DNA of 18,124 nt from UBA1740 sp045587025 (lineage in GTDB: Bacteria > Bacillota > Clostridia > Oscillospirales > CAG-272): the NCBI GenBank assembly GCA_045587025.1, contig JAZNBK010000050.1:1-18124 (forward strand), in the 5' to 3' direction. Made by a program: the position numbers and the translations under genes. Within the stretch, counting starts at the first letter, position 1, and the number at the start of each line of letters is the position of its first letter. The notes beneath the pieces are model-generated. The model was not told the DNA's origin, did no database searches, and saw only the letters and a program-made list of their open reading frames with translations. Below are positions 8,783 through 15,793 of the stretch, piece after piece.

Positions 8783-9547
8783 ATGGAAACGGAAAGCATT
8801 AAAACCGAAAGCTTTAATTTTGAATTAAGCACAAAGGACTTTTTAGATAGCTTTAAGAGATTTTGGGTGTGGATTGTTTTGGTTGCTCTTTTGTCGGCGA
8901 CCGCGGTGTATTTGTATTGTACGGCTACGTTCGTACCTATGTATACCGCTGATATTAAAATCTGCGTTTATAACAGCGAGATAGACGAGACCGATCCATT
9001 TTCAAAAATAGACGACAACTATGAGTATGTAAAATCAGAGCAGCTTACGACGACCTATATGGACATTTTAAGTAATAGCCGCGCGTACCTCGACAAGGTG
9101 GTTACAAATCTTGGTATTGCCGCCAACGGTTATACTCCTGCTCGCATTCGCTCCGCAATTACTGTCGGCTTGGTCGGTGAGAGCACAAACTTCTTTTACA
9201 TAAGAGTTAAAGACGAGAGCGCTACTATGGCGGCTCTTATAGCAGAGGAGGTTGCCACTATATTTTTTAACGATATAGTGTATGCGGGAAGCCCTATTAT
9301 AGTAGACGACGTCCAGCCGCCCGAGTTGCTTGTGCCGTCGTCCTCGCCCGCATTGAGAAATGCCGTTATCACGTTTCTCGTGGCTTTCGCAGCTATGATT
9401 ATAGTTATTACCTTCGCTCGTATTATGGACAACCGTATCAGAACGGTGGAGGACATAGAAAAGCTCACGTCATATTCGGTATTGGGAGTCATACCCTATA
9501 TAAACTCAGACGACGTTAAAACTACGAAGGCGACAAATAAGAGGTAA
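8783..9547 (+). CDS. Wzz/CpsC-like polysaccharide chain-length determinant, tyrosine kinase modulator
   Basis: This is a two-helix membrane protein of the Wzz superfamily, of the kind that controls polymer length and activates a partner BY-kinase. A first membrane segment lies at about 27-47 (WIVLVALLSATAVYLY), then an extracellular region with a beta-rich start (YTADIKICVYN). A proline-rich stretch (QPPELLVPSSSPA) precedes the second membrane segment at about 190-212. The cytoplasmic tail includes RIRTVEDIEKLTSYSVLGVIP, a typical kinase-adjacent tail of CpsC/YwqC proteins in Gram-positive bacteria. Length 254 fits this group. It is followed seven bases later by the CpsD-like kinase, as in capsule loci, but no polymerase, flippase or glycosyltransferase gene is in view. 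Confidence 0.85.
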   Translation: METESIKTESFNFELSTKDFLDSFKRFWVWIVLVALLSATAVYLYCTATFVPMYTADIKICVYNSEIDETDPFSKIDDNYEYVKSEQLTTTYMDILSNSRAYLDKVVTNLGIAANGYTPARIRSAITVGLVGESTNFFYIRVKDESATMAALIAEEVATIFFNDIVYAGSPIIVDDVQPPELLVPSSSPALRNAVITFLVAFAAMIIVITFARIMDNRIRTVEDIEKLTSYSVLGVIPYINSDDVKTTKATNKR

Positions 9548-9554
9548 CGGAGCA

Positions 9555-10268
9555 ATGAGAGATATGTTAGAGAAGGAAAAGAAATATCAGGATAAGCTTT
9601 TGACGAGCAAAACGCCCTTCGTCGTGACGGAGGCGTATAGAAGATTACGCACTAATTTGATGTATACCGGCAATACCGACATTTGCCCGATTTACGTAGT
9701 GACAAGCTCGCTGCCAAACGAAGGAAAGACCTTAAGCTGCGCCAATCTCGCTATAGCGTATGCAGAAATAGGAAAAAGGACGCTCATTATCGACCTTGAT
9801 ATGAGAAAGCCGTCGCAGCAGACAGCATTCGGAATAAAAAATCAAGACGGCGTAAGCGCGTTTCTCGCTGGGATAACCGAAGCTCCGAATTTTATAAAAA
9901 CGGACTATGAGAACCTTTCGCTTATGGTCGTTGGCGTCAGACCTCCCGACCCCACTCAGCTTTTGAACTCTCCCCGACTTCCACTCCTTTTAAGCAAGGC
10001 AAGAGAGCAGTTCGACGTAATCTTTTTGGACGTTCCTCCGATAGGCGTAATATCTGACGCATCAGTTATTGCAAAATACGTGACAGGATACGTAGTCGTA
10101 GCAGAGGCGGGAGCGAGCGATAAGAAAGCTCTTGTTTCTACGATAAAGACGATAGAAAAGGTGGACGGTACAGTTTTGGGATTCATTTTGAACGGAATAA
10201 ATCCGAAAATGGATTCCGAGTGGATCACGAAATACGGTAAAAAAGGGAAGTATATAAGTAATTATTAA
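9555..10268 (+). CDS. cpsD: CpsD/YwqD-family bacterial tyrosine kinase
   Basis: This is a cytoplasmic BY-kinase that autophosphorylates on C-terminal tyrosines and works with the preceding membrane protein. The Walker A region SSLPNEGKT is at 51-59, the A' motif TLIIDLDMRKP at about 76-86, and the Walker B FDVIFLDVPP near 152-161. Three tyrosines lie in the last 11 residues (Y227, Y233, Y237), a modest cluster compared with longer homologues. The N-terminal segment TEAYRRLRTNL is a family hallmark for oligomer contacts. The ATG at 9555 is used; the next in-frame ATG at 9564 is an alternative, since GGAG (9549-9552) sits very close to the first. A CpsB-like phosphatase follows 31 bases downstream. 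Confidence 0.9.
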   Translation: MRDMLEKEKKYQDKLLTSKTPFVVTEAYRRLRTNLMYTGNTDICPIYVVTSSLPNEGKTLSCANLAIAYAEIGKRTLIIDLDMRKPSQQTAFGIKNQDGVSAFLAGITEAPNFIKTDYENLSLMVVGVRPPDPTQLLNSPRLPLLLSKAREQFDVIFLDVPPIGVISDASVIAKYVTGYVVVAEAGASDKKALVSTIKTIEKVDGTVLGFILNGINPKMDSEWITKYGKKGKYISNY

Positions 10269-10299
10269 GACACAAAACTGGTATAAGGAAAGCAAGCGT

Positions 10300-11013
10300 A
10301 TGTTTTTGTATGATTTTCATTCCCATATATTGCCCGGCGCAGACCACGGCTCAAGCGGAATAGAAACTACCGAAAAGCAAATTGACATCATTGAAAAAAG
10401 CGGCGTAAATGCGATTCTTGCCTCGCCACATTTTTATCCGCACGCTCATTCGGTTGACAGCTTTCTTATAAAGCGAAATTCTGCCGTTTTGAGCGCTTGC
10501 TCTGTCCTTCGCGATAAGGACGTAGAGCTTTACGTAGGTGCTGAGGTTCTGCTTTGCGAGGGTATGGAAAGAATGGAAGGGCTGTCTTGTCTTTGTATAG
10601 AAGGAACTGGCTATATGCTCACGGAGATGCCGTTCGGGGCGTGGAGTGACAATCTGATAGAAACGCTTTCTAAAATTTCGAGGATGGGTATTACTCCTAT
10701 TATTGCGCATATAGACAGATATCCTATCAAAAGCATACAGCGGCTTATGCAGATATCCGACCTGAAATTTCAGATAAACGCCGACGTTTTTCGTAATTTA
10801 TGGCACAGACGCTTCTATAAAGCTCTTATAGAGAAAGGGGATATCTCCGCTATTGGAAGCGACCTGCACGGTGTAAAGGGATACGACAGCTTTGTAAAAG
10901 CTATAAAGTATATTGGCGAGGCGAATACCGAAAAGGTGATGCGCCAAACGGCAGAAATATTGAAAAACGCAAAAAACTATAACAAAAAAGAGCAAAAAGC
11001 CGAAGAACAATAA
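10300..11013 (+). CDS. cpsB: CpsB/YwqE-family PHP-domain tyrosine-protein phosphatase
   Basis: This manganese-dependent PHP phosphatase would dephosphorylate the CpsD-like kinase, closing the cycle that tunes polysaccharide export. Metal-binding motifs are visible: DFHSHILPGAD (H7, H9, D15), ASPHFYPH (H44, H48), GAEVLL, TEMPF, AHIDRYP and GSDLHG. The common AHPERY motif appears here as AHIDRY, a small departure that keeps the histidine. Length 237 is close to the usual 240-255. An AAGGAAAG ribosome site precedes the ATG. The gene ends the unit; a T-rich terminator follows about 40 bases after the stop. Confidence 0.9.
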   Translation: MFLYDFHSHILPGADHGSSGIETTEKQIDIIEKSGVNAILASPHFYPHAHSVDSFLIKRNSAVLSACSVLRDKDVELYVGAEVLLCEGMERMEGLSCLCIEGTGYMLTEMPFGAWSDNLIETLSKISRMGITPIIAHIDRYPIKSIQRLMQISDLKFQINADVFRNLWHRRFYKALIEKGDISAIGSDLHGVKGYDSFVKAIKYIGEANTEKVMRQTAEILKNAKNYNKKEQKAEEQ

Positions 11014-11054
11014 AATACGTCGGTTTTGATTGCTTTGAAGCAAAAAATACAAAT

Positions 11055-11113
11055 AAAGGACGCTCGTGGCCACGATTAAATTCGTTTCGGTATAGGCGTT
11101 CTTTTTCTTTTTT
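11055..11113 (+). terminator. Probable terminator after the CpsB-like gene
   Basis: AAAGGACGC (11055-11063) pairs with GCGTTCTTT (11096-11104) with one G-U pair, and an internal perfect palindrome TCGTGGCCACGA (11064-11075) forms a second hairpin. A long T-rich run follows. This separates the polysaccharide unit from the BMC operon. Confidence 0.7.
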
Positions 11114-11144
11114 TTTGCAATTTTCACGAAACGGCGATAATTCT

Positions 11145-11177
11145 GCGGAAAAATGAAAATAATTTTCATTTTTCCGC
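11145..11177. promoter_or_regulatory. 33-base palindrome, candidate operator for the BMC operon
   Basis: GCGGAAAAATGAAAAT (11145-11160) and its exact reverse complement (11162-11177) flank a single A. There is no following T run suited to a terminator in the + direction. The ten bases AATTTTCATT at 11161-11170 recur at 11301-11310, downstream of the -10 of the next promoter. A dimeric regulator, most simply the RpiR-type protein encoded next, could bind both. The remaining sequence between the terminator and the promoter (11178-11255) is AT-rich and shows nothing else I can support. Confidence 0.55.
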
Positions 11178-11255
11178 TAAATTGTTAAAAAAGCTGAGAG
11201 TGTAATATAAAAATAATTTTTTTGTTAAAAAATAAATTAAAAATAAAAATTTTTA

Positions 11256-11284
11256 TTGACAAATAACAATTTATGGTGTAAAAT
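11256..11284 (+). promoter_or_regulatory. Sigma-A promoter for the BMC operon
   Basis: A perfect TTGACA (11256-11261) and TAAAAT (11279-11284) are separated by 17 bases. The chosen start of the regulator gene is 97 bases downstream of the -10, leaving a leader that contains the AATTTTCATT repeat at 11301-11310. I see no other convincing promoter between here and the right edge. Confidence 0.78.
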
Positions 11285-11380
11285 AAAGAAAAACGAAAAA
11301 AATTTTCATTTAATTTTTGTATAAAAAAGTGAATAATTCGCTATTTTATGCAGGAAAATACGGTTTTTACGGGGGGAGAA

Positions 11381-12244
11381 ATGAACAGAACGCTACTGCT
11401 GGCAAAGTCTCACTACGGAAAAATGGGAAAATCTGAAAAGAAAATTGCAGATTGGCTTTTTTCACATTCGGGTGAGGCGTTTTCCTGTTCCATAACCGAG
11501 CTTGCTGAAAAATGTGACAGCAGCGAAGCTACCGTGGTCAGATTTTCGAAGAGGTTGGGCTTTAACGGTTACCAGGATTTGAAGATAGCGTTGGCTCAGG
11601 AATTAGAGAAAAAAGTTATTACTCCCTACATAACGGCAGAGGATTCCTGCTTTGAAATGCTTGAAAAATTGTGTAACGATATATACCTTTCCCTCGAGAG
11701 AACCAAGAACAACATCAGCTCGGAGGACATGACCAAGGCGTCTGAGGTCATTGCCAATGCGAGAAAGGTCATTTTGATAGGGCTTGGCAGCTCGTCTGCC
11801 GTCGCGCTTGAAGCGGCAAACAAGTTTTTGCGCGCCGGTTGCAATGCTTACTCGTATTCGGACACTCATATGCAGGCAATTGCGGTATCCCAGCTTGGTG
11901 CGGACGACGTGGTTATCGGTATTTCGCAGTCCGGCTCCTCGAAGGATATAGTAGAGTGCCTGAAGCTCGCAAAATCAAGGGGCGCAACGACTATATGCGT
12001 TACCGCAAAGGAGCGTTCCCCGATAATAAAGCAGAGCGATATCGTGATTATAACCGATACGGATGAAATCAGGCATAGTGATCTTGGTCTTAACTCTCAT
12101 TTGTCCCGCACGGTCGTCATGGACGCTCTTTGTTATAGAATTGCCTATATGAATGAGGAAATGGCAATCGAGGGAATGAACCAAAGTGAAATCTCGCTTG
12201 TTTCCAAGAGAATTTCGGAACAAGGAGATAAGACGTATGAATAG
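11381..12244 (+). CDS. RpiR/MurR-family transcriptional regulator (HTH + SIS)
   Basis: This is a DNA-binding regulator with an N-terminal RpiR-type helix-turn-helix (ITELAEKCDSSEATVVRFSKRLGF at about 38-61) and a C-terminal SIS domain (about 125-255, with VILIGLGSSS and VIGISQSGSSKD). SIS domains of this family bind phosphosugars, so a sugar phosphate from the pathway encoded downstream is the natural ligand; that is inference. The ATG at 11381 follows the run GGGGGGAG (11371-11378), whereas the in-frame ATG at 11348 has no ribosome site; the predicted protein is 287 residues. It heads the operon, 27 bases before ackA with no terminator between, and a palindrome with a repeated half-site lies around its promoter, which suggests autoregulation. 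Whether it represses or activates cannot be told. Confidence 0.9.
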   Translation: MNRTLLLAKSHYGKMGKSEKKIADWLFSHSGEAFSCSITELAEKCDSSEATVVRFSKRLGFNGYQDLKIALAQELEKKVITPYITAEDSCFEMLEKLCNDIYLSLERTKNNISSEDMTKASEVIANARKVILIGLGSSSAVALEAANKFLRAGCNAYSYSDTHMQAIAVSQLGADDVVIGISQSGSSKDIVECLKLAKSRGATTICVTAKERSPIIKQSDIVIITDTDEIRHSDLGLNSHLSRTVVMDALCYRIAYMNEEMAIEGMNQSEISLVSKRISEQGDKTYE

Positions 12245-12271
12245 AATATAATTTCTTTGGAGGTATTGATT

Positions 12272-13471
12272 ATGAAGATTTTGGTTATCAACGCCGGAAG
12301 CTCATCCTTGAAATATCAGCTTTTCAATATGGACGACGGTTCTGTGATTGCCAAAGGGCTTTGCGAGAAAATCGGAATCGGAGGCGCTGTTACTCACAAA
12401 AGACCGGGTAAAGAAAATTATAGCGCAGAGGTAGAGCTAAAGTCGCACGACGACGCTATCGAGCTTGTTTTGAAGCTTTTGACCGACGCTGAACTCGGCG
12501 TAATTTCTTCGGTAGACGAGATAGGCGCTGTCGGACACAGAGTTGCTCACGGTGGCGAAAAGCTCAGAGCTTCTTCGATAATAAACGACGCCGAGCTTGA
12601 GTATCTCTACTCTATCGTAGGCATCAACCCCTTGCACGGACCGCCTGCAATAAAGGGAATAGAGGCGTGCCGTAAAATTATGAAGGATAAGGCACAGGTT
12701 GGAGTGTTCGACACATCATTCTACAGCAATATGGCGGATTATACGTACATTTATGCTTTGCCTTATGAATATTATGAAAAGCACGGAATCCGTAAATATG
12801 GCTTCCACGGTACGTCGCACAGGTTTGTTTCTGCGCAGGCGGCAGAAATGCTCGGCAAGCCGATTGAAGAATTGAAGATTATCGTTTGTCATTTGGGTAA
12901 CGGTTCTTCAATTACCGCAGTTAAGTATGGAATGGCGGTGGATACGTCTATGGGCTTCACCCCTCAGGACGGTCTCCCGATGGGAACGAGAAGCGGCGCT
13001 CTTGATCCTACGCTTATCACATATCTGATGAAAAAGGAAAATCTTACGGCAGAGCAGATTGAAGATATCATCAACAAAAAGTCCGGACTTCTCGGAGTTT
13101 CGGGAGTTTCGAGCGACTGCCGCGAGGTTATGATTGCTCAAGAGAACGGATGCGACAGATCTCGTCTCGCGCTCGATATACTTGTGAACAGTATAAAAAA
13201 GATAGTCGGTTCTTATATAGCGGAAATGAACGGACTTGACGCCATTGCGTTCACAGCGGGCATAGGCGAAAACGACGCGACGATAAGAGAGCGTGTATGC
13301 AGTGATATGGAATATCTCGGCATTGAAATAGATAAGGATATAAACAAGAATGCTCCGAGAGGAAGCAAGCTTGATATCAGTAAAAAATCGTCAAAAGTGA
13401 AAACGCTCGTTATTCCTACCGACGAGGAATATATGATCGCTCTTGACACGTTAAAACTCGTAACAAAATAA
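12272..13471 (+). CDS. ackA: Acetate kinase
   Basis: AckA transfers phosphate from an acyl phosphate, usually acetyl phosphate, to ADP, yielding ATP and the carboxylate. The 399-residue protein has the family motifs: NAGSSSLKYQLF at the N-terminus, GHRVAHGG (R90), NPLHGPPA, GFHGTSHRFV (H179), HLGNGSS, DTSMGFTPQDG, GTRSG, FTAGIGEND and the late TDEEYMIA. ATG 12272 is preceded by GGAGG (12259-12263) at 8 bases; the upstream in-frame TTG would overlap that site. It has no encapsulation-peptide extension, so it probably acts in the cytosol. No phosphotransacetylase is adjacent, as would be common. Its place in the BMC operon points to ATP recovery from the acyl phosphate made by the compartment pathway, and it may accept lactyl or propionyl phosphate. 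Confidence 0.96.
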   Translation: MKILVINAGSSSLKYQLFNMDDGSVIAKGLCEKIGIGGAVTHKRPGKENYSAEVELKSHDDAIELVLKLLTDAELGVISSVDEIGAVGHRVAHGGEKLRASSIINDAELEYLYSIVGINPLHGPPAIKGIEACRKIMKDKAQVGVFDTSFYSNMADYTYIYALPYEYYEKHGIRKYGFHGTSHRFVSAQAAEMLGKPIEELKIIVCHLGNGSSITAVKYGMAVDTSMGFTPQDGLPMGTRSGALDPTLITYLMKKENLTAEQIEDIINKKSGLLGVSGVSSDCREVMIAQENGCDRSRLALDILVNSIKKIVGSYIAEMNGLDAIAFTAGIGENDATIRERVCSDMEYLGIEIDKDINKNAPRGSKLDISKKSSKVKTLVIPTDEEYMIALDTLKLVTK

Positions 13472-13488
13472 TGAAAGGATATATAGAA

Positions 13489-14295
13489 ATGAAATCAGCT
13501 TTTGAAATCAAAAAGGAAATTTGCGAGGTTGGTCATAAGCTTTACGCAAAGGGCTTTGTCGCAGCAAACGACGGTAACATTTCTGTTAAGGTGAGCGATA
13601 ACGAATATTATTGCACTCCTACAGGTGTATCGAAGGGCGACCTTACTCCCGATATGATCATCAGAATTGACGGAAACGGCAACAAGTTAGAGGGTAAGCT
13701 TAATCCTTCCTCTGAAATTAAGATGCATCTCCGTGTTTACAAGGAACGCCCCGACGTATTTGCGGTCGTTCACGCTCATCCCCCCGTTGCTACGGCGTTC
13801 ACCGTTGCAGGAGTAGAGCTTGACCAGTACATACTTCCCGAGGCAGTTCTCACTATCGGAAACGTTCCTACCTGCGAATACGGAACACCCTCCACAATGG
13901 AAATTCCGGATTCTCTTATGCCTTATATTCAGAATCATGACGCGTTTATGCTCAAGAACCACGGCGCATTGACGGTCGGATTTAGTCTTCAGAAGGCGCT
14001 CTTCGTTATGGAAGAGGTTGAGTTCAACGCTATTATATGCAAGAATGCAAGAGAGCTTGGCAAGGTAGAGGAAATTCCGTGCGAGCAGCTTGAAAAGCTT
14101 ATGGAGCTTCGCAAAAAGATGCAGATTCCCGGAAAGCATCCCGGATGCAAGACCTGCAAAAATCTCGGTACAGAGCAGTGCAGATGTAAGCACAATTCAG
14201 GTGAATGCACCTGCAAGAGCAAATCAGATTCTTCGGTAGATAACGATTTGGTAGCAGAGATTACCAAAAAGGTTATTGCAGCACTTGGAAAGTAA
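13489..14295 (+). CDS. BMC-associated class II aldolase (fuculose/rhamnulose-phosphate type)
   Basis: This class II aldolase/adducin-family enzyme would cleave a sugar 1-phosphate to DHAP and an aldehyde such as L-lactaldehyde. Zinc ligands and catalytic residues are visible: PSSEIKMH with E76, HAHPP with H95 and H97, and LKNHG with H158. The core ends near residue 213. It is followed by a cysteine-rich linker (C220, C223, C231, C233, C240, C242) and then an amphipathic helix at about 250-268 that resembles an encapsulation peptide. AAAGGA (13474-13478) precedes ATG 13489; an ATG at 13471 overlaps the ackA stop and has no site of its own. The same layout, aldolase plus C-terminal targeting helix, is known for fucose/rhamnose-type compartments. 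The exact sugar substrate cannot be read from sequence. Confidence 0.9.
   Translation: MKSAFEIKKEICEVGHKLYAKGFVAANDGNISVKVSDNEYYCTPTGVSKGDLTPDMIIRIDGNGNKLEGKLNPSSEIKMHLRVYKERPDVFAVVHAHPPVATAFTVAGVELDQYILPEAVLTIGNVPTCEYGTPSTMEIPDSLMPYIQNHDAFMLKNHGALTVGFSLQKALFVMEEVEFNAIICKNARELGKVEEIPCEQLEKLMELRKKMQIPGKHPGCKTCKNLGTEQCRCKHNSGECTCKSKSDSSVDNDLVAEITKKVIAALGK
14236..14292 (+). other. C-terminal encapsulation peptide of the aldolase
   Basis: Residues 250-268 hold the helix DLVAEITKKVIAALGK. Hydrophobic positions recur in the I..(I/V)..KV(I/L/V) pattern shared with the N-terminal helices of the two downstream dehydrogenases. A flexible polar, serine- and lysine-rich stretch separates it from the cysteine linker, as expected of a luminal targeting tag. 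Confidence 0.75.
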
Positions 14296-14322
14296 TTATT
14301 TACTGAAAGTGAGGAGAATCTT

Positions 14323-15777
14323 ATGGCAATAAATTGGACAGACGCGCAGATTGAAGAAATCGTGAGCAAGGTTTTGTCTCAGGTTAAGCAGGAAAGCGTA
14401 ACAAACAAAGCATGGGATTCCACGTCATATTGCGGAAGAAAGCTTATCGGCGTTTATGAGGATATGAACGATGCAATAGAAGCGTCGAGCGCAGGATACC
14501 GCTCAATCCGTTCTATGAGAGTAGAGGAGAGAGAAAAGCTCATCACTGCGATAAGAGAGCTTGCGAGAGCGGAAGCGCCCGTTATGGCGGCGCTCGGTGT
14601 GGCAGAAACAAAGATGGGACGTGTAGACCATAAAACTGCGAAGCATATTCTTGTTGCAGACAAGACTCCCGGAACAGAGGATATTGTTTCCGCTGTAAAA
14701 ACCGGCGACTTCGGACTTACTCTTACCGAGATGGCGCCCTTCGGCGTAGTCGGAAGCATTACTCCGAGTACAAATCCCAGCGAAACTGTAATTTGTAACA
14801 GTATAGGTATGATAGCGGCGGGCAACGGAGTTGTTTTTAATCCGCATCCCAATGCAATAGCTACCTCGAACTATGCGGTGGATTTAGTAAACCGAGCTTG
14901 CGCTTCGGTTGGCGGTCCAAAGGTTTTGGTAGCTTCGGTTGCAAAGCCCACGCTTGATACGGCAAATATTATGTATAAGCATCCCGCAATTCGTTTGCTC
15001 GTATGCACGGGAGGCCCCGGCGTTGTAAAGGCGGTGCTTTCATCGGGCAAAAAGGCGATAGGCGCAGGCGCGGGAAATCCCCCTGTTATCGTAGACGATA
15101 CCGCAGATATCGCAAAGGCGGCGAAGGATATTATCGACGGATGTACCTTTGATAACAACCTGCCCTGTATTGCGGAAAAGGAAGTGTTTGCGTTTGCAAA
15201 TATCGCAGACGAGCTTATTTCCAATATGCTCAGAAACGGCGCTTGCTTGATAAGCAAGGAGCAGGCAGACGCTCTTGCAAGCATAGTTTTGGTTGATACC
15301 AAAAATCCCAAAACGGGAATCGTCAAGAAAACGGTTAACCGTGATTGCGTAGGCAGAGACGCTTCCGTTCTGCTTGAGAAAATCGGTGTTAAGGCAGGAC
15401 CTGAGGTCCGTTGCATAATTTGCGAAACTCCCTTTGAGCATTTGTTTGTTCAGGAGGAGCTTATGATGCCCATTCTTCCTATTGTCAGAGTGGATAACAT
15501 CGAGCAGGCGATAGATATGGCTGTAAAGGCAGAGCACGGAAATCGTCACACTGCGCATATGCATTCCAAGAATATCGACAATCTCACTCGGTTTGCGCGT
15601 GCGGTCGAGACCACGATATTCGTTAAAAATGCGCCTTCCTATGCAGGTATCGGCTTTGGCGGCGAGGGACATACGACCTTCACCATAGCAGGTCCTACGG
15701 GAGAGGGCATTACGTCAGCAAAGAGCTTTACACGACTTCGTCGTTGTGTGATGGCGGATAATTTCCGTATTATATAA
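14323..15777 (+). CDS. BMC-associated CoA-acylating aldehyde dehydrogenase (PduP/EutE-like)
   Basis: The enzyme would oxidise the luminal aldehyde to its acyl-CoA with NAD+. After an N-terminal helical tag (about 4-22) and a linker, the aldehyde dehydrogenase fold begins near residue 40. The cofactor-binding region includes GSITPSTNPSETVICNS, and the catalytic cysteine is in NNLPCIAEKE at C282. The glycine-rich stretch AIGAGAGNPPVIVDD is typical of the CoA-acylating PduP/EutE group. The 484 residues fit homologues with a targeting tag. GAGGAG (14311-14316) precedes ATG 14323. Given the aldolase upstream, L-lactaldehyde to lactyl-CoA is a plausible reaction; propionaldehyde is the alternative if a diol dehydratase exists outside the window. 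Confidence 0.93.
   Translation: MAINWTDAQIEEIVSKVLSQVKQESVTNKAWDSTSYCGRKLIGVYEDMNDAIEASSAGYRSIRSMRVEEREKLITAIRELARAEAPVMAALGVAETKMGRVDHKTAKHILVADKTPGTEDIVSAVKTGDFGLTLTEMAPFGVVGSITPSTNPSETVICNSIGMIAAGNGVVFNPHPNAIATSNYAVDLVNRACASVGGPKVLVASVAKPTLDTANIMYKHPAIRLLVCTGGPGVVKAVLSSGKKAIGAGAGNPPVIVDDTADIAKAAKDIIDGCTFDNNLPCIAEKEVFAFANIADELISNMLRNGACLISKEQADALASIVLVDTKNPKTGIVKKTVNRDCVGRDASVLLEKIGVKAGPEVRCIICETPFEHLFVQEELMMPILPIVRVDNIEQAIDMAVKAEHGNRHTAHMHSKNIDNLTRFARAVETTIFVKNAPSYAGIGFGGEGHTTFTIAGPTGEGITSAKSFTRLRRCVMADNFRII
14332..14388 (+). other. N-terminal encapsulation peptide of the aldehyde dehydrogenase
   Basis: Residues 4-22 form the amphipathic helix NWTDAQIEEIVSKVLSQVK. It is followed by a polar linker before the catalytic domain. 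It aligns with the first 20 residues of the alcohol dehydrogenase (QIE.IV.KV), which indicates shared cargo targeting. Confidence 0.85.
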
Positions 15778-15793
15778 GAAAGGAAGAAGAACG

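Noticed and set aside
11182..11232. Rex redox operator formed by two TTGTTAA half-sites
   Set aside because: The two copies are in direct orientation about 40 bases apart in very AT-rich DNA, not the inverted pair with short spacing that Rex needs.
14871..15416. Long minus-strand open frame of 181 codons inside the aldehyde dehydrogenase
   Set aside because: It is an antisense shadow of a well-conserved gene, with low-complexity Ser/Ala/Pro-rich translation and no family motifs.
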